This document shows positions 7,949 to 18,867 of a stretch of 64,000 bases of DNA, piece by piece; positions within the stretch are counted from its first letter, which is position 1, and every line of letters begins with the position of its first letter. Below the pieces are notes generated by a model. The model worked only from the letters and a program-made list of their open reading frames with translations. It was not told where the DNA came from and made no database searches. Source of the DNA: Pontibaca methylaminivorans (GTDB lineage Bacteria > Pseudomonadota > Alphaproteobacteria > Rhodobacterales > Rhodobacteraceae); the NCBI RefSeq assembly GCF_900156525.1, contig NZ_FTPS01000001.1, forward strand, positions 310,001 to 374,000. Direction: 5' to 3'. The position numbers were made by a program, and so were the translations under genes.

Positions 7949-10900
7949 TGCACGTCCTCTTCCGCGAAAGCCACGGGCTGGAGGAAACGGCCACGCCGCG
8001 CGATCTCGGGCAGGCGCCCGCGGATCTGGTGGTGCTGTCCTTTTCCGACAGCGATCTCGGCGCTTTCGCGGCGGGCTGGCGGCGCGGGCGCGAGGGGCTG
8101 CCCTCGCTGCGGCTCGCCAATCTTTCGGCGCTGCTGCACCCGCTTTCGGTCGATACCTATGTCGAGGCAACGCTTTCCGGGGCGCGGGGCATCCTGATCC
8201 GCCTGCTGGGCGGCACCGCCTTCTGGCGCTACGGGGTCGAGCAGGTCGCGGCCCTTGCCCGCGAAAAGGGCATCGCGCTCGCGATCCTGCCGGCGGACGG
8301 GCAGCCGGACCCGGCGCTTGACGCGGCCTCGACCCTGCCGGTCGCGACCCTGCGCCGGCTGGCGGAACTCTGCGATGCGGGGGGCGCGATCGCGGCGCAG
8401 GGGGCGCTGGCGCAGCTTGCGCTTGCCTCTGGTCTTTATGCCGGGCCGGTGCCGGGGCCGAAGACCCTGCCGCCGTTCGGGCTCTGGCACCCCGATCACG
8501 GCCCCCTGCCCGACCCGGAACCGGACGCGCCATTGCCGGGCGCGCCGGATGCGCGCCCGCTGATCGCGGTGCCCTTCTACCGTGCCTGGGCCGCTGCCGC
8601 CGATACCGAAGGCGTCGCCGCCCTGATGCGCGGCCTTGAGGCGGGCGGCTTCCGCACGCTCGGCCTTTTCGTGCCGAGCCTCAAGGACAGCGCCGCCGCC
8701 GGCTGGTTGCGCGCCGTCCTGCCCCGCCTTTCCCCGGTCGCGGTGGTCAACACCACGGCCTTTTCCGCGCGCGGCAGGGCCGGTTCCCCCCTTGATGCTG
8801 CCGGGGTGCGGGTGTTCCAGGCGATTCACGCCACCAATGACCGCGCCGCCTGGTCCGGGGCCGAACGCGGCCTGTCGCCTGCGGACCTTGCCATGCATGT
8901 CGCGCTCCCCGAGGTGGACGGGCGGATCAACGCCGGGGTGATCTCGTTCAAGGAAACCACGGCGCGCGACCCGGAACTCGAATTCAGCCATGCCGCCCAC
9001 TGTCCCGATCCCGAGCGCATCCGGGCCACCGTCGCCCGCGTTGCCGCCCATATCGCGCTGGCCGCGCAGCCTGCGCCCGCGCGGCGGGTCGCGCTCGTGC
9101 TTTCGACCTATCCGGGGCGCAGCTATCGCATGGCCCATGCGGTCGGGCTCGACGCGCTGGCTTCGGCCCGTGCGATGCTCGAGGATCTGGCGGAGGCCGG
9201 TCACGACACCACAGCGGGCGCGCCGCTTGAACAGGCGCTGGGCGACTCCATCCGCTGGCCGCTTGCGGATTACCTGCGCGCGCTCGATACCCTTCCCGAA
9301 GCGCTGCGCGACGACCTTTGCCGGGTGCACGGCGCGCCGCAGGACGACCCCGCCCTGAAGGGCGGGCATTTCCATTTCGCCGCGACCCGACGGGGCAAGG
9401 CCATTGTCGCGCTGCAACCGGAGCGCAGCCGCAGCGCGGACCGCGAGGGCGAATATCACGACACCACGCGCGTGCCCTGTCACGCCTATGCGGCCTTTTA
9501 TCTCTGGCTGCGCGAACAGGCGGACGCCATGGTCCATATCGGCGCGCACGGCACGCTCGAATGGCTGCCCGGCAAGGCGGTGGCGCTGTCTGCCGCCTGC
9601 TGGCCCGAAGCGCTGACCGGCGCGCTTCCGGTGGTCTATCCCTTCATCGTGAACGACCCGGGCGAAGCCGCACAGGCGCGCCGCCGCATCGGGGCGCTGA
9701 CGCTCGGCCACCTGCCGCCGCCGCTTGCGGAAACCGGATCCTTGCCGGAACTCACCCGGATCGAGGCGCTGCTTGACGAATATTCCACCGCCGACGGGCT
9801 CGATCCGGCGCGGCGCAATCGCCTGATCGCGGCGATCCGCGAGGCCGCGCAACAGGCCGGGATCGAGGACGATCTCGGCATTCCCGGCGATGCAGGCCCC
9901 GCCGAGGCGATCCCGATGATCGACGCCTTCGTCTGCGACCTGAAGGAAAGCCGCTTCGGCGAGGGGCTGCATGTCTGGGGGCGCGGCACCCCGCAGGAGG
10001 ACGGCCGGCTTGCCGGCGACCCGGCCTCGATCAGGGGTGAGCGCGCGGCGCTGATCGCCGCGCTTGCCGGGCAACCCCTTGAACCGGGGCCTTCGGGCTC
10101 GCCCTTCCGGGGGCGTGCCGATGTGCTGCCCACGGGGCGGGCGCTGTTTTCCACCGATCCGCGCGCGGTGCCTTCGCGCAATGCCCATGCGCAGGGGGTC
10201 CGGCTGGCCGGGGAACTGATCCGCAGCCACCTGCAGGAACGCGGCGACTATCCGCAGGGGCTCGTGGTCAATCTCTGGGGTTCGGCGACCATGCGCACGG
10301 CGGGCGAGGAATTTGCCATGGCCCTGCACCTGGCCGGCATCGCGCCGCGCTGGGACGCGGATTCCGAGCGCGTGAGCGGTTTCGAGATCATCCCGCTCAC
10401 CCTGCTCGACCGGCCCCGGATCGAGGTCACGCTGCGCGTCTCGGGCCTGTTCCGCGACGTGTTTCCCGAACTCGCCGCGCTTTTCGAGGCCGCCACGACG
10501 GCCCTGGCCGAGCGCGACGAGGCCCCCGACATGAACCCCTATGTCAGCGCCGCGCCGGGGCCGCGCGTCTTTGCGCCGGCGCCGGGGAGTTACGGGCTCG
10601 GCATCTCGACCGGACATCTGGGCGAATCCGCCCGCCGCGCCGCCGGCGAGGCCTGGCTTGCGGCCTCGGCCCATTCCGCCGCGGGAGAGCCGGCGCGCGA
10701 CACGCTCGAAACCCGGCTGCGCGGCGCCGACAGCTTTGTCCATGCGCAGGACATGCCCGAAACCGACCTGCTTCTGGCCGAGGATTACGCCGCGCATGAG
10801 GCCGGATTCGCCGCCGCCATGGCCCGGATCGGGGCGCCCGAACCCGCGCTTTACCACCTTGACGCGACCCGCCCCGAAGCGCCCCGCGCCCGTCCGCTGG

Positions 10901-11223
10901 CCACGGAAATCGCCCGCGTGACCCGCGCCCGCGCCGCCAATCCGCGCTGGATCGCCGGCATGATGCGGCACGGCTTCCGCGGTGCGGGCGAAATCGCGGC
11001 GACGCTCGACCACATGGCCGCGTTCGCGCATCTCGCGGGGGTCGTGCCCGCGCATCTGTTCGACCTTTACCACGACGCGACGCTCGGCCGGCCCGAGGTG
11101 CGCGCCTTTCTGGAAACCGAAAGCCCCGAGGCGCTCCGGGCGATGGAGGCGCGCTTTGCCGCCCTGGCCGAGGCCGGCCTGTGGCAAAGCCGCTCGAACA
11201 GCCGGGCGATGGGGATGTCATGA
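7948..11223 (+). CDS. cobN: Cobaltochelatase subunit CobN
   Basis: Large subunit of the aerobic ATP-dependent cobaltochelatase, which inserts Co into hydrogenobyrinic acid a,c-diamide. The protein is 1091 residues, a little shorter than many CobN proteins. Family stretches are clear: [51 protein letters not shown] and, near the C-terminus, [20 protein letters not shown]. The partners CobS and CobT are not in this window. Translational coupling is likely on both sides: TGATG with cobW and ATGA with the next gene. Confidence 0.95.
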   Translation: MHVLFRESHGLEETATPRDLGQAPADLVVLSFSDSDLGAFAAGWRRGREGLPSLRLANLSALLHPLSVDTYVEATLSGARGILIRLLGGTAFWRYGVEQVAALAREKGIALAILPADGQPDPALDAASTLPVATLRRLAELCDAGGAIAAQGALAQLALASGLYAGPVPGPKTLPPFGLWHPDHGPLPDPEPDAPLPGAPDARPLIAVPFYRAWAAAADTEGVAALMRGLEAGGFRTLGLFVPSLKDSAAAGWLRAVLPRLSPVAVVNTTAFSARGRAGSPLDAAGVRVFQAIHATNDRAAWSGAERGLSPADLAMHVALPEVDGRINAGVISFKETTARDPELEFSHAAHCPDPERIRATVARVAAHIALAAQPAPARRVALVLSTYPGRSYRMAHAVGLDALASARAMLEDLAEAGHDTTAGAPLEQALGDSIRWPLADYLRALDTLPEALRDDLCRVHGAPQDDPALKGGHFHFAATRRGKAIVALQPERSRSADREGEYHDTTRVPCHAYAAFYLWLREQADAMVHIGAHGTLEWLPGKAVALSAACWPEALTGALPVVYPFIVNDPGEAAQARRRIGALTLGHLPPPLAETGSLPELTRIEALLDEYSTADGLDPARRNRLIAAIREAAQQAGIEDDLGIPGDAGPAEAIPMIDAFVCDLKESRFGEGLHVWGRGTPQEDGRLAGDPASIRGERAALIAALAGQPLEPGPSGSPFRGRADVLPTGRALFSTDPRAVPSRNAHAQGVRLAGELIRSHLQERGDYPQGLVVNLWGSATMRTAGEEFAMALHLAGIAPRWDADSERVSGFEIIPLTLLDRPRIEVTLRVSGLFRDVFPELAALFEAATTALAERDEAPDMNPYVSAAPGPRVFAPAPGSYGLGISTGHLGESARRAAGEAWLAASAHSAAGEPARDTLETRLRGADSFVHAQDMPETDLLLAEDYAAHEAGFAAAMARIGAPEPALYHLDATRPEAPRARPLATEIARVTRARAANPRWIAGMMRHGFRGAGEIAATLDHMAAFAHLAGVVPAHLFDLYHDATLGRPEVRAFLETESPEALRAMEARFAALAEAGLWQSRSNSRAMGMS

Positions 11224-12989
11224 ACGCCGATGTGATCAAAGACCGCTGCCCCGGCGCCCTGCAGCCGATGGAGGCCGCCGACGGGCTGATCCTGCGCATC
11301 CGTCCCCCTGCCTCGCGGCTCGTGCCGGCGCAGGCGCGCGCCATTGCGGATCTCGCGCAGATGCACGGCAGCGGCATGGTCGAACTCGGCAGCCGCGCGC
11401 ATCTGCAGATCCGGGGCCTTCGGGCGCAGGCGCTGCCGAAGGTGCAGGCAATGCTTGCCGATCATGGCCTGCTTGACCCGGATCCCGGCACAGAGGCGCG
11501 GCGCAACATCCTGACCACGCCGCTCTGGCAGGGCGACGTGGTGCCCGATCTCGTCGCGGCGCTCGAAGGTATTCTGGCACAAGCGCCCGTTTTGCCGCCG
11601 AAATTCGGCCTTGCGGTGGATGCGGGACCGGTTGCGGTGCTTGGGTCCGCCTCGGCCGACCTGCGGGTCGAGCGGGGTGAAAGCGGCGGGCTGATCCTGC
11701 GGGCGGATGGTATGATGCGGGGCGAAACCGTCGCCGCCGGGGAACTGCCCGCGCGCGTGCTTGCCCTGTTGCGCTGGTTCGCGGCGCGTCGCGGCGAGTA
11801 CCGGCGCATGGCGGCGCTGGTCGCGGCCGGCATCTTTCCCCCGATCCGCGCCGATGAAGGCCCCGCAACCGCAACCGGCCCCGCGCTGGCGCCCGGCCCC
11901 GTTCCGGGCGGGTTCTGCGTCGCCCTGCCTTTCGGGCAGATCGCGGCGGCGGGGCTCCATGCCATCGCGACCGCGCCGCTGCGGCTCACCCCCTGGCGTT
12001 CGATCCTGGTCGAGGGCGCGAAAGCCGCCCCCGCCCTGCCCGATCTGATCACGGATGCGGAGGATCCGCTCCTGCGGGTCGCGGCCTGCACCGGCGCGCC
12101 GGGCTGTTCCCATGCCAGCGTCGAGACCCGCGCCCTCGCCCGCCGCCTTGCGCCGCATGTGCCGCCGGGGCGATTCCTGCATGTCTCGGGCTGCGCCAAG
12201 GGCTGCGCCCATCCCCGTGCGGCGGATCTGACCCTGACCGGGCGCGACGGGCGGTTCGACCTGATCCCGGGCGGTGCGCCCATGGATCCGCCCGCGCGCC
12301 GGGCTGTCGCCCCCGCCGATGCCGCCGATCCTGTTTCCACCTTCTTCACAGAGGCCACCTTGCCCCACAGCTATGAAACCGACGGCGCGGCGATCTACCG
12401 CGCCAGCTTTGCCACCATCCGCGCCGAATCCGACCTGGCCCGTTTCACCCCGGAAGAAGAGGTCGTCGCGGTGCGCATGATCCACGCCGCCGGCATGGTG
12501 GAGCTTGCGCCCCATATCCGCTTTGCCCCGGGCTTCGCCCAGGCCGCGCGCGGGGCGCTCGCTGCTGGCGCGCCGATCCTCTGCGATGCGCATATGGTGA
12601 GCGAGGGCATCACCCGCGCCCGCCTGCCCGCCGGAAACCCGGTGATCTGCACCCTGCGCGCCCCCGAGGTGCCAATGCTTGCCGCCGAAATCGGCACGAC
12701 CCGCAGCGCCGCCGCGGTCGAGCTGTGGCGCCCGCATCTTGCCGGGGCGCTGGTTGCGATCGGCAATGCGCCGACCGCGCTTTTCCATCTTCTGAACCGG
12801 TTGCAGGATCCCGGTTTTCCGCGCCCCGCCGCGATCATCGGCTGCCCGGTCGGATTCATCGGCGCGGCCGAATCCAAGGCCGCGCTTGCCGACGACAACC
12901 CGGTGCCCTGGATGATCGTCGAGGGCCGGCTCGGCGGCTCGGCCATGGCGGTGGCGGCGGTCAACGCGCTCGCGGGGCCGCGCGAATGA
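11220..12989 (+). CDS. cobG-cobH: CobG-CobH fusion: precorrin-3B synthase plus precorrin-8X methylmutase
   Basis: One uninterrupted frame of 589 residues joins two enzymes. Residues 1 to about 360 are CobG, the O2-dependent precorrin-3B synthase, with the siroheme/4Fe-4S cysteines Cys290, Cys296, Cys325 and Cys329 (CTGAPGC...CAKGC). Residues about 381-589 are CobH, the methylmutase making hydrogenobyrinic acid, with active-site His422 (MIHAAG) and the typical [19 protein letters not shown] and [10 protein letters not shown] stretches. A TTG at 12360 preceded by AGAGG stands exactly where a free CobH would begin, so separate CobH could also be made. The frame opens 13 codons earlier, but ATG 11220 overlaps the cobN stop (ATGA). 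Confidence 0.9.
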   Translation: MNADVIKDRCPGALQPMEAADGLILRIRPPASRLVPAQARAIADLAQMHGSGMVELGSRAHLQIRGLRAQALPKVQAMLADHGLLDPDPGTEARRNILTTPLWQGDVVPDLVAALEGILAQAPVLPPKFGLAVDAGPVAVLGSASADLRVERGESGGLILRADGMMRGETVAAGELPARVLALLRWFAARRGEYRRMAALVAAGIFPPIRADEGPATATGPALAPGPVPGGFCVALPFGQIAAAGLHAIATAPLRLTPWRSILVEGAKAAPALPDLITDAEDPLLRVAACTGAPGCSHASVETRALARRLAPHVPPGRFLHVSGCAKGCAHPRAADLTLTGRDGRFDLIPGGAPMDPPARRAVAPADAADPVSTFFTEATLPHSYETDGAAIYRASFATIRAESDLARFTPEEEVVAVRMIHAAGMVELAPHIRFAPGFAQAARGALAAGAPILCDAHMVSEGITRARLPAGNPVICTLRAPEVPMLAAEIGTTRSAAAVELWRPHLAGALVAIGNAPTALFHLLNRLQDPGFPRPAAIIGCPVGFIGAAESKAALADDNPVPWMIVEGRLGGSAMAVAAVNALAGPRE

Positions 12990-13729
12990 GCGCGCAGGCG
13001 GCCGAACGCCCGGCACCCGGCAAGGTGGTCTGCATCGGGCTTGGCCCCGGTGATCCCGAACTGATGAGCCTGCGCGCCCATCGTCACCTGATGGCGGCGG
13101 AAAGGATCGCCTATTTCCGCAAGGCCGGCCATCCCGGCAAGGCGCGGCTGATCGTCGAGGGGATGATCCCGGACCAGGCCGAGGAATGGGCGATGGAATA
13201 TCCGGTCACGACCGAAATCCCTTTCGATTCACCCCGCTACAGGGCATTGCTCGCGGAATTCTACGACGGCTGGGCGGCCCGGCTTGCGGCGGGCGCATTG
13301 CGGGGCGGTGTCGTGGTGCTCTGCGAGGGCGACCCGTTCTTCTACGGCAGTTTCATGCATCTGCACGCCCGCCTCCCCGCCGGTCTGGTCGAGGTGGTTC
13401 CCGGCATCCCCGGCATGGCCGGCTGCTGGACCGCCACCAATCTGCCGATCACCTGGGGCGACGATGTGCTGACGGTGCTGCCCGCGACCCTGCCCGAGGA
13501 CGACCTCGGCCGGCGCATCGCCGACAGCGACGCGCTCGTGGTGATGAAGGTCGGGCGCAATCTGGAAAAACTGCGCCGGGCGCTGTCGCGGCACGGGCGG
13601 CTTGCCGATGCCTGGCTGGTCGAACACGGCACCATGCGGGACGAGCGCGTGCGCCGGCTGACCGAGGTCGAGGGCAAGGTGCCCTATTTCTCGATCGTGC
13701 TGGTGCACGGGCGGGGGCGGCGGCCATGA
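12986..13729 (+). CDS. cobI: Precorrin-2 C20-methyltransferase CobI
   Basis: SAM-dependent methyltransferase that methylates C20 of precorrin-2; 247 residues. The tetrapyrrole-methylase motif [17 protein letters not shown] opens the protein; [20 protein letters not shown] and [12 protein letters not shown] follow. The frame runs upstream through the fusion gene, but ATG 12986 overlaps that stop (ATGA) and matches the family N-terminus. It overlaps cobJ by four bases. Confidence 0.94.
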   Translation: MSAQAAERPAPGKVVCIGLGPGDPELMSLRAHRHLMAAERIAYFRKAGHPGKARLIVEGMIPDQAEEWAMEYPVTTEIPFDSPRYRALLAEFYDGWAARLAAGALRGGVVVLCEGDPFFYGSFMHLHARLPAGLVEVVPGIPGMAGCWTATNLPITWGDDVLTVLPATLPEDDLGRRIADSDALVVMKVGRNLEKLRRALSRHGRLADAWLVEHGTMRDERVRRLTEVEGKVPYFSIVLVHGRGRRP

Positions 13730-14481
13730 CCGGGATGGCAGCGGCAGCGCCCGGTTGGCTCGCGGTGGCGGGGCTCGGCCCGGGTGGCGCCGGGCTGGTC
13801 ACGCCCGAGGTCTCGGCGGCCCTTGCCGGGGCAACCGATATCGTCGGCTACGCGCCCTATGTCGCGCGGGTGCCTGCGCGCGCGGGGCTCGTGCTGCATG
13901 CCTCCGACAACCGGGTGGAACTGGAGCGCGCCCGCCACGCCCTTTCCCTTGCGGCGGCCGGGCGGCGGGTGGTGGTGGTCTCCTCGGGCGATCCGGGGGT
14001 GTTCGCCATGGCCTCGGCCCTGTTCGAGGCGCTGGAGGCCGGCCCGCCGGACTGGGCCGGGCTCGACATCCGGATCCTGCCCGGCATCACCGCCATGCTT
14101 GCCGCGGCGGCGGCGGCGGGGGCGCCGCTCGGCCATGATTTCTGCGCGATCAACCTTTCCGACAACCTCAAGCCTTTCGACCTTGTGCTGAAGCGCATCC
14201 GCCTTGCGGTCGAGGGCGATTTCGCCATGGCCTTCTACAATCCGCGCTCGCGCGCCCGTGCCGCTCAGTTCGCGCAGGTGCTCGACCTTCTGCGCGAATC
14301 CTGCGCGCCCGGGCGGCTCGTGATCTTTGCCCGTGCGGTCTCGACCCCGGACGAAGACATCCGCATCACCACCCTCGCTGATGCCCGCCCGGACATGGCC
14401 GACATGCGCACCGTCGTGCTGGTGGGATCATCCCGCACAAGGCGCGCCGGGCGCTTTGCCTACACCCCGAGGTCGGCATGA
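13726..14481 (+). CDS. cobJ: Precorrin-3B C17-methyltransferase CobJ
   Basis: SAM-dependent enzyme of 251 residues that methylates C17 with ring contraction of precorrin-3B. Motifs seen: LAVAGLGPGGAGLVTPEV, VVVVSSGDPGVFAMASALFE, ILPGITAMLAAAAAAGAPLG, and CAINLSDNLKPF, which is characteristic of CobJ. The ATG overlaps the cobI stop. Its last 22 bases overlap the end of cobK, which comes from the opposite strand. Confidence 0.94.
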   Translation: MTGMAAAAPGWLAVAGLGPGGAGLVTPEVSAALAGATDIVGYAPYVARVPARAGLVLHASDNRVELERARHALSLAAAGRRVVVVSSGDPGVFAMASALFEALEAGPPDWAGLDIRILPGITAMLAAAAAAGAPLGHDFCAINLSDNLKPFDLVLKRIRLAVEGDFAMAFYNPRSRARAAQFAQVLDLLRESCAPGRLVIFARAVSTPDEDIRITTLADARPDMADMRTVVLVGSSRTRRAGRFAYTPRSA

Positions 14482-15203
14482 AGCCAGCCGAGCACATCCG
14501 CAAGCGTGCCGGCGACCCGCCGCGCCGGCAGCGCGGGGCGCGCGACCATGATGACCGGCAGGCCGAGCGCACGCGCCGCCGCGAGCTTGGCGCGTGCCCC
14601 CTCGCCACCGGCATTCTTCGCGACCACCAGATTGATACGGTGGCGCATCAGCAACGCCCGGTCTGCGGCCGTATCGAACGGGCCGCGCGCGACCTCGACC
14701 GTGCAATCGGGAAGCGGCAGCGCCCCTTCGGGCGGATCGACGAGGCGCAGCAGGTAATGGTGCTGCGCCCGGCCCCGGAACGCGTCGAGATGCTGGCGCC
14801 CGATAGCAAGGAACACCCGCGTCGGCTGCGGCGGCAGGGCGGCGGCAGCAGCGGCAAGGTCGGGCACCTCGCGCCAGTCGTCGCCCGCCCCTGCGCGCCA
14901 GGGCGGGCGCTCGAACGCCAGCAGCGGCGTGTCGGTCATGGTGCAGGCCGCGACCGCGTTGCGGCTGATTTCCGCCGCGAAGGGGTGCGTCGCGTCGATC
15001 ACGCGGGCAATGCCCGCCTCGCGCAGATAGCGCGCAAGGCCCCCGATGCCGCCAAAGCCGCCCGTGCGCACCGGCACCGGCTGGCCGCGCGGCGAGCGGG
15101 TGCACCCGGCATAGGACAGGACCGCCGGCAGCCCGGCATCGGCCATGGCGGCGGCCAGCCGGCTCGCCTCGGTGGTGCCGCCCAGGATCAGGGTCTTTCG
15201 CAT
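14460..15203 (-). CDS. cobK: Precorrin-6A reductase CobK, antisense within the cob operon
   Basis: NADPH-dependent reductase converting precorrin-6A to precorrin-6B; 247 residues. Family signs are LILGGTTEASRLAAAM at the N-terminus, RVIDATHPFAAEISRNAVAA near the middle and LLMRHRINLVVAKNAGGEGA near the end. The start at 15203 shares the four bases CATG with the cobL start on the other strand, and the stop lies inside cobJ. The gene fills exactly the gap between cobJ and cobL but points the other way. Its promoter must therefore lie inside cobL. A start at 15224 is an alternative. Confidence 0.92.
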   Translation of the reverse strand: MRKTLILGGTTEASRLAAAMADAGLPAVLSYAGCTRSPRGQPVPVRTGGFGGIGGLARYLREAGIARVIDATHPFAAEISRNAVAACTMTDTPLLAFERPPWRAGAGDDWREVPDLAAAAAALPPQPTRVFLAIGRQHLDAFRGRAQHHYLLRLVDPPEGALPLPDCTVEVARGPFDTAADRALLMRHRINLVVAKNAGGEGARAKLAAARALGLPVIMVARPALPARRVAGTLADVLGWLHADLGV

Positions 15204-16389
15204 GGATGAATGGCTTTCGATCATCGGTATCGGCGAAGATGGCCTTGCCGGGCTGTCGGGCGCAAGCCGCGATGCGCTTGGACGCGCCGAAACCGTGTTC
15301 GGCGGGCCGCGTCACCTTGCCATGATCGACCATCCCGACCGCCGCCCCTGGCCGGTGCCCTTTTCGGTCGCGCCGGTGCTGGAACTGCGCGGGCGCCCCG
15401 TCGCGGTGCTCGCCTCGGGTGATCCGTTCTGGCATGGCGCGGGCGGCAGTCTTGCGGCGGCGCTTGCGCCCCGTGAATGGCGCACCTTCCCCGCGCCTTC
15501 GGTGGTTTCGCTCGCGGCGGCGCGCCTTGGCTGGCGGCTGGAGGATGTGCTGTTGCTCGGCCTTCACGCGGCCCCGCTGGCGCGGCTGCGCCCGCATCTT
15601 TCGCCCGGGCGCCGGATCATCCTGACCCTGCGCGATGGCGGATCCGTGGCGGGCCTTGCGGCATTTCTGGTGGCAGAAGGGTTCGGGCAAAGCCGCCTGC
15701 GGGTGATGGAGGCACTGGGCGGCCCGCAGGAGCGCATCCGCGAGATCCGCGCCGAAGACCCCCTTGAGGGCGGCGTGCCCGGCCCCCTTGTCGCCATCGC
15801 CCTCGAGGTCGAAGGACCGGGCCGGGTGGTTCCCCGCGCCAGCGGCATCAGCGACGATTTCTTCGACCATGACGGGCAGATCACCAAGCGCGAGACCCGC
15901 GCGCTCGCGCTCTCCGCGCTTGCCCCCCGGGGCGGAGAACTGCTCTGGGACATCGGCGCGGGGTCGGGTTCGGTCGGGATCGAATGGCTGCTTGCGGATC
16001 CGCGAAACCGCGCCATCGGGATCGAGCGCGACCCGGCCCGCGCCGCGCGCGCAAAGGGCAATGCCGCGCGTTTCGGTCTCGGCTCCCGCTACCGGCTTTG
16101 CGAGGGTGCGGCGCTTGATGTGATCGCCGGTCTGCCCGCACCGCAGGCCGTGTTCATCGGCGGCGGCGCCTGCGAGGCGCTTCTGCGCGTGCTCTGGGAG
16201 GTTCTGCCCGCCGGCTGTCGCCTTGTCGCGCATGCCGTGACGCTGGAAACCGAATCGCTGCTGGCCGCCTGGCACGGCACATGCGGCGGCAGCCTCCTGC
16301 GGATCGAACTGTCCCGAGCAGCACCACTTGGCCGCCGGCACGGCTGGCGCGCGAGCTATCCGGTCGTGCAATGGAGCGTCACGCGATGA
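15202..16389 (+). CDS. cobL: Precorrin-6Y C5,15-methyltransferase (decarboxylating) CobL
   Basis: Two-domain enzyme of 395 residues that methylates C5 and C15 and decarboxylates the C12 acetate. The N-terminal half is a tetrapyrrole methylase (LSIIGIGEDGLAGLS; VLASGDPFWHGAGGSL). The C-terminal half is a Rossmann-type CbiT domain with LLWDIGAGSGSVGIEWLL near residue 250. I choose ATG 15202, although the frame is open to 15145, because the family N-terminus begins there. The ribosome site is weak (AGGG, nine bases upstream). It resumes the plus-strand operon after the antisense cobK and overlaps cobE by four bases. Confidence 0.94.
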   Translation: MDEWLSIIGIGEDGLAGLSGASRDALGRAETVFGGPRHLAMIDHPDRRPWPVPFSVAPVLELRGRPVAVLASGDPFWHGAGGSLAAALAPREWRTFPAPSVVSLAAARLGWRLEDVLLLGLHAAPLARLRPHLSPGRRIILTLRDGGSVAGLAAFLVAEGFGQSRLRVMEALGGPQERIREIRAEDPLEGGVPGPLVAIALEVEGPGRVVPRASGISDDFFDHDGQITKRETRALALSALAPRGGELLWDIGAGSGSVGIEWLLADPRNRAIGIERDPARAARAKGNAARFGLGSRYRLCEGAALDVIAGLPAPQAVFIGGGACEALLRVLWEVLPAGCRLVAHAVTLETESLLAAWHGTCGGSLLRIELSRAAPLGRRHGWRASYPVVQWSVTR

Positions 16390-16793
16390 GCGATGGTGAA
16401 ACAGCCATGCGGACGATCGCCGGGCTCGGCTTCCGCGAGGCGGCCCACACCGATTCTCTGCGCGACGCGCTGGCCCGCGCGCGGGCGCAAGGGGTGCGCA
16501 CCCTCGCCGTTCCGGCCGACAAGATTGGACATCGCGCGCTCCGCCCGCTGGCGGCGGCGGGGTATCGCGTGATCGGCATCGTGCCCGCCGTGATGCAAGC
16601 AGTCCCGACCCTCACCGAAAGCCCGGCCGCGCGGCGCGCCTACCAGACCGGCAGCGTCGCCGAAGCCTGCGCGCTTGCCGCCGCGCGCGCGGCCTTCGGC
16701 CCCCGTGCCCGCCTTGCCGGCCCCCGTGCAATTTCCGGCGATCGGCTTGCGACCGCCGCCCTGGCCCTTGCCCCTGAAGGAGACCCCGAATGA
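16386..16793 (+). CDS. cobE: CobE/CbiG C-terminal-type protein
   Basis: Small protein of 135 residues related to CobE and the C-terminal domain of CbiG. CobE is needed for cobalamin synthesis in aerobic producers, but its precise reaction is not settled. Visible family stretches are [18 protein letters not shown] and the Ala-rich [12 protein letters not shown]. The ATG overlaps the cobL stop and the stop overlaps the cobM start, so the upstream 35 codons of the open frame are not used. Confidence 0.85.
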   Translation: MSDGETAMRTIAGLGFREAAHTDSLRDALARARAQGVRTLAVPADKIGHRALRPLAAAGYRVIGIVPAVMQAVPTLTESPAARRAYQTGSVAEACALAAARAAFGPRARLAGPRAISGDRLATAALALAPEGDPE

Positions 16794-17560
16794 CCGTTCA
16801 TTTCATCGGCGCAGGCCCCGGCGCGCCCGATCTGCTGACCCTGCGCGGGCGCGACCTGATCGCCGCCTGCCCGGTCTGTCTTTACGCCGGCTCGCTGGTC
16901 CCCGAAGCGGTGCTGGCCCATTGCCCCGAAGGCGCGCGTATCGTCAACACCGCCCCCATGGACCTTGATGCGATCATGGCTGAAATCAGCGCGGCCCATG
17001 CGGCGGGTCAGGATGTGGCGCGGCTCCATTCGGGCGATCTGTCGGTCTGGTCGGCCATGGGCGAACAGCTTCGCCGCCTGCGCGCGCTCGGGATTCCCTT
17101 TACCGTCACGCCGGGGGTGCCCGCCTTTGCCGCCGCCGCCGCGACGCTTGGCAGCGAACTCACCCTGCCCGGGGTCGCGCAGAGCGTGGTGCTGACCCGC
17201 ACGCCGGGGCGCGCCTCGGCCATGCCCGAGGGCGAAACGCTCGCCGCCTTCGCCGCAACCAAAGCCACGCTTGCCATTCACCTGTCAATCCATCGCCTTG
17301 CCCGCGTCGCCGAAGAACTGGCACCGTTCTATGGCCCGGACTGCCCCGTTGCCGTGGTCTGGCGGGCCAGCTGGCCGGATCAGCGGATCATCCGCGGCAC
17401 ACTCGCTGATATTGCGGATCTGGTCGGGGCCATGGAGCGCACGGCGCTGATCCTCGTCGGCCCGGCGCTCGCGGCCGAGGGGTTCAGCGAAAGCCGCCTT
17501 TATGCCGCCGATTACGACCGCCGCTTTCGGGCCGGCCGGACCGACGCGGTGAAATCATGA
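16790..17560 (+). CDS. cobM: Precorrin-4 C11-methyltransferase CobM
   Basis: SAM-dependent enzyme that methylates C11 of precorrin-4; 256 residues. It opens with [20 protein letters not shown] and carries [40 protein letters not shown] and [20 protein letters not shown], all typical of CobM/CbiF. It overlaps both neighbours by four bases (ATGA), consistent with coupled translation. Confidence 0.95.
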   Translation: MTVHFIGAGPGAPDLLTLRGRDLIAACPVCLYAGSLVPEAVLAHCPEGARIVNTAPMDLDAIMAEISAAHAAGQDVARLHSGDLSVWSAMGEQLRRLRALGIPFTVTPGVPAFAAAAATLGSELTLPGVAQSVVLTRTPGRASAMPEGETLAAFAATKATLAIHLSIHRLARVAEELAPFYGPDCPVAVVWRASWPDQRIIRGTLADIADLVGAMERTALILVGPALAAEGFSESRLYAADYDRRFRAGRTDAVKS

Positions 17561-18867
17561 CGCGCCCGGCACCGGGGCTGATCATCTCGGCCCCCGCCTC
17601 GGGGGCGGGCAAGACCACGGTCATGCTCGGATTGCTGCGCTGCCTGGCCGAGGACGGCGTGACCGTGCAGCCCTACAAATGCGGGCCCGATTATATCGAC
17701 CCTGCCTTTCACCGGGCCGCCTGCGGGCGCGAGAGCTTCAACCTCGACAGCTGGGCCATGCGCGCGGGCGTCCTTGGCACGCAGCTTGCGCGCGGCGGTG
17801 ACATGGCGCTGGCCGAGGGATCCATGGGGCTGTTCGACGGCGTGCTGCGGGCGGGCGAATCCGGCACCGGGGCAAGCGCCGACATATCGGCGCTGACCGG
17901 CTGGCCGGTGGTGGTGGTGCTCGACGTTTCGGGTCAGGCGCAGACGGCGGCGGCGCTGGCGCATGGCATGGCGACGTTCCGCGCTGATGTGCCGGTGGCC
18001 GGGGTGATCCTGAACCGCGTGGCCAGCCCGCGGCACGAACGCTACCTGCGTCAGGGGATGGAACTGGCCGGCCTGCGGGTTTTCGGGTGCCTGCCGAGAC
18101 GCGGCGACCTCACCATTCCCGAGCGCCACCTCGGGCTTGTGCAGGCGGTCGAACATCCCGACCTTGAAACCGCCATTTCGCTTTATGCGGCGTTCCTGCG
18201 TGACCACCTCGACCTTGCGGCGCTCAGACAGGCAGCGGCGGGGGGTGGCGGTGCGCCGCAGGGCAGCGCCGTGCCGCCCCCGCCCGGCCAGCGCATCGCG
18301 CTTGCGCAGGATGCGGCGTTTTCCTTCACCTACGCCCATCTTGTCGACGGCTGGCGCGAACAGGGCGCCGAGATCCTGCCGTTTTCCCCGCTTGCCGACA
18401 TGCCCCCGCCGATGAGCGCCGATGTCTGCTGGCTGCCGAGCGGCTATCCCGAGCTTCACGCCGGGCGCATCGCCGCCGCGGGCCGGTTCCTTTCGGGGCT
18501 GCGCCGCTTTGCGGACCACCACCCGGTGCACGGCGAATGCGGCGGTCACGCGGTGCTGGGCGAGGCGCTGATCGACCGGAGCGGCGCCAGCCACCGCATG
18601 GCCGGGCTGCTTGGCCTCGTCACCAGCCACGAGCGGCGGCGGATGTCGCTCGGTTACCGGCTTGCCACCCTTGATGCGCCGATTCCGGGCCACCCGGCCG
18701 GGGCGCGGCTGCGCGGGCACGAGTTTCACTATTCGACCACGCTTGCGCAGCCGGATGCGCCGCTGGCCCGGGTCGTCGATGCCGACGGCACGGCGCTCGA
18801 GGGCACGGGTTCCTTCCGGGGCCGGGTCAGCGGCACGCCATTCCACCTGATCGCCGGTGCATCATGA
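17557..18867 (+). CDS. cobB: Hydrogenobyrinic acid a,c-diamide synthase CobB
   Basis: ATP- and glutamine-dependent amidase that adds amides to the a and c side chains before cobalt insertion; 436 residues. The N-terminal synthetase part has the P-loop [17 protein letters not shown] and [13 protein letters not shown]. The C-terminal glutamine amidotransferase domain is intact, with nucleophile Cys328 in [12 protein letters not shown] and a histidine in LRGHEFHYS. This contrasts with CobQ at 57162-58493. ATGA overlaps join it to cobM and cobA. Confidence 0.94.
   Translation: MTRPAPGLIISAPASGAGKTTVMLGLLRCLAEDGVTVQPYKCGPDYIDPAFHRAACGRESFNLDSWAMRAGVLGTQLARGGDMALAEGSMGLFDGVLRAGESGTGASADISALTGWPVVVVLDVSGQAQTAAALAHGMATFRADVPVAGVILNRVASPRHERYLRQGMELAGLRVFGCLPRRGDLTIPERHLGLVQAVEHPDLETAISLYAAFLRDHLDLAALRQAAAGGGGAPQGSAVPPPPGQRIALAQDAAFSFTYAHLVDGWREQGAEILPFSPLADMPPPMSADVCWLPSGYPELHAGRIAAAGRFLSGLRRFADHHPVHGECGGHAVLGEALIDRSGASHRMAGLLGLVTSHERRRMSLGYRLATLDAPIPGHPAGARLRGHEFHYSTTLAQPDAPLARVVDADGTALEGTGSFRGRVSGTPFHLIAGAS

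Noticed and set aside
7843-11187. A 1114-codon open frame antisense to cobN
   Set aside because: GC-rich codon structure of cobN leaves the opposite frame open; the translation is Arg/Gly/His-rich with no domain.
11181-11219. Upstream GTG start for the CobG-CobH gene
   Set aside because: ATG 11220 overlaps the cobN stop like the other joints of the operon and fits the family N-terminus.
12360-12989. CobH annotated as an independent gene from TTG 12360
   Set aside because: There is no stop between the CobG and CobH parts, so one fused CDS is the simpler reading; the internal start is kept as a possibility.
14428-16371. A 647-codon minus-strand frame covering cobL and part of cobK in another frame
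   Set aside because: cobL on the plus strand and cobK in its own minus-strand frame explain the region.
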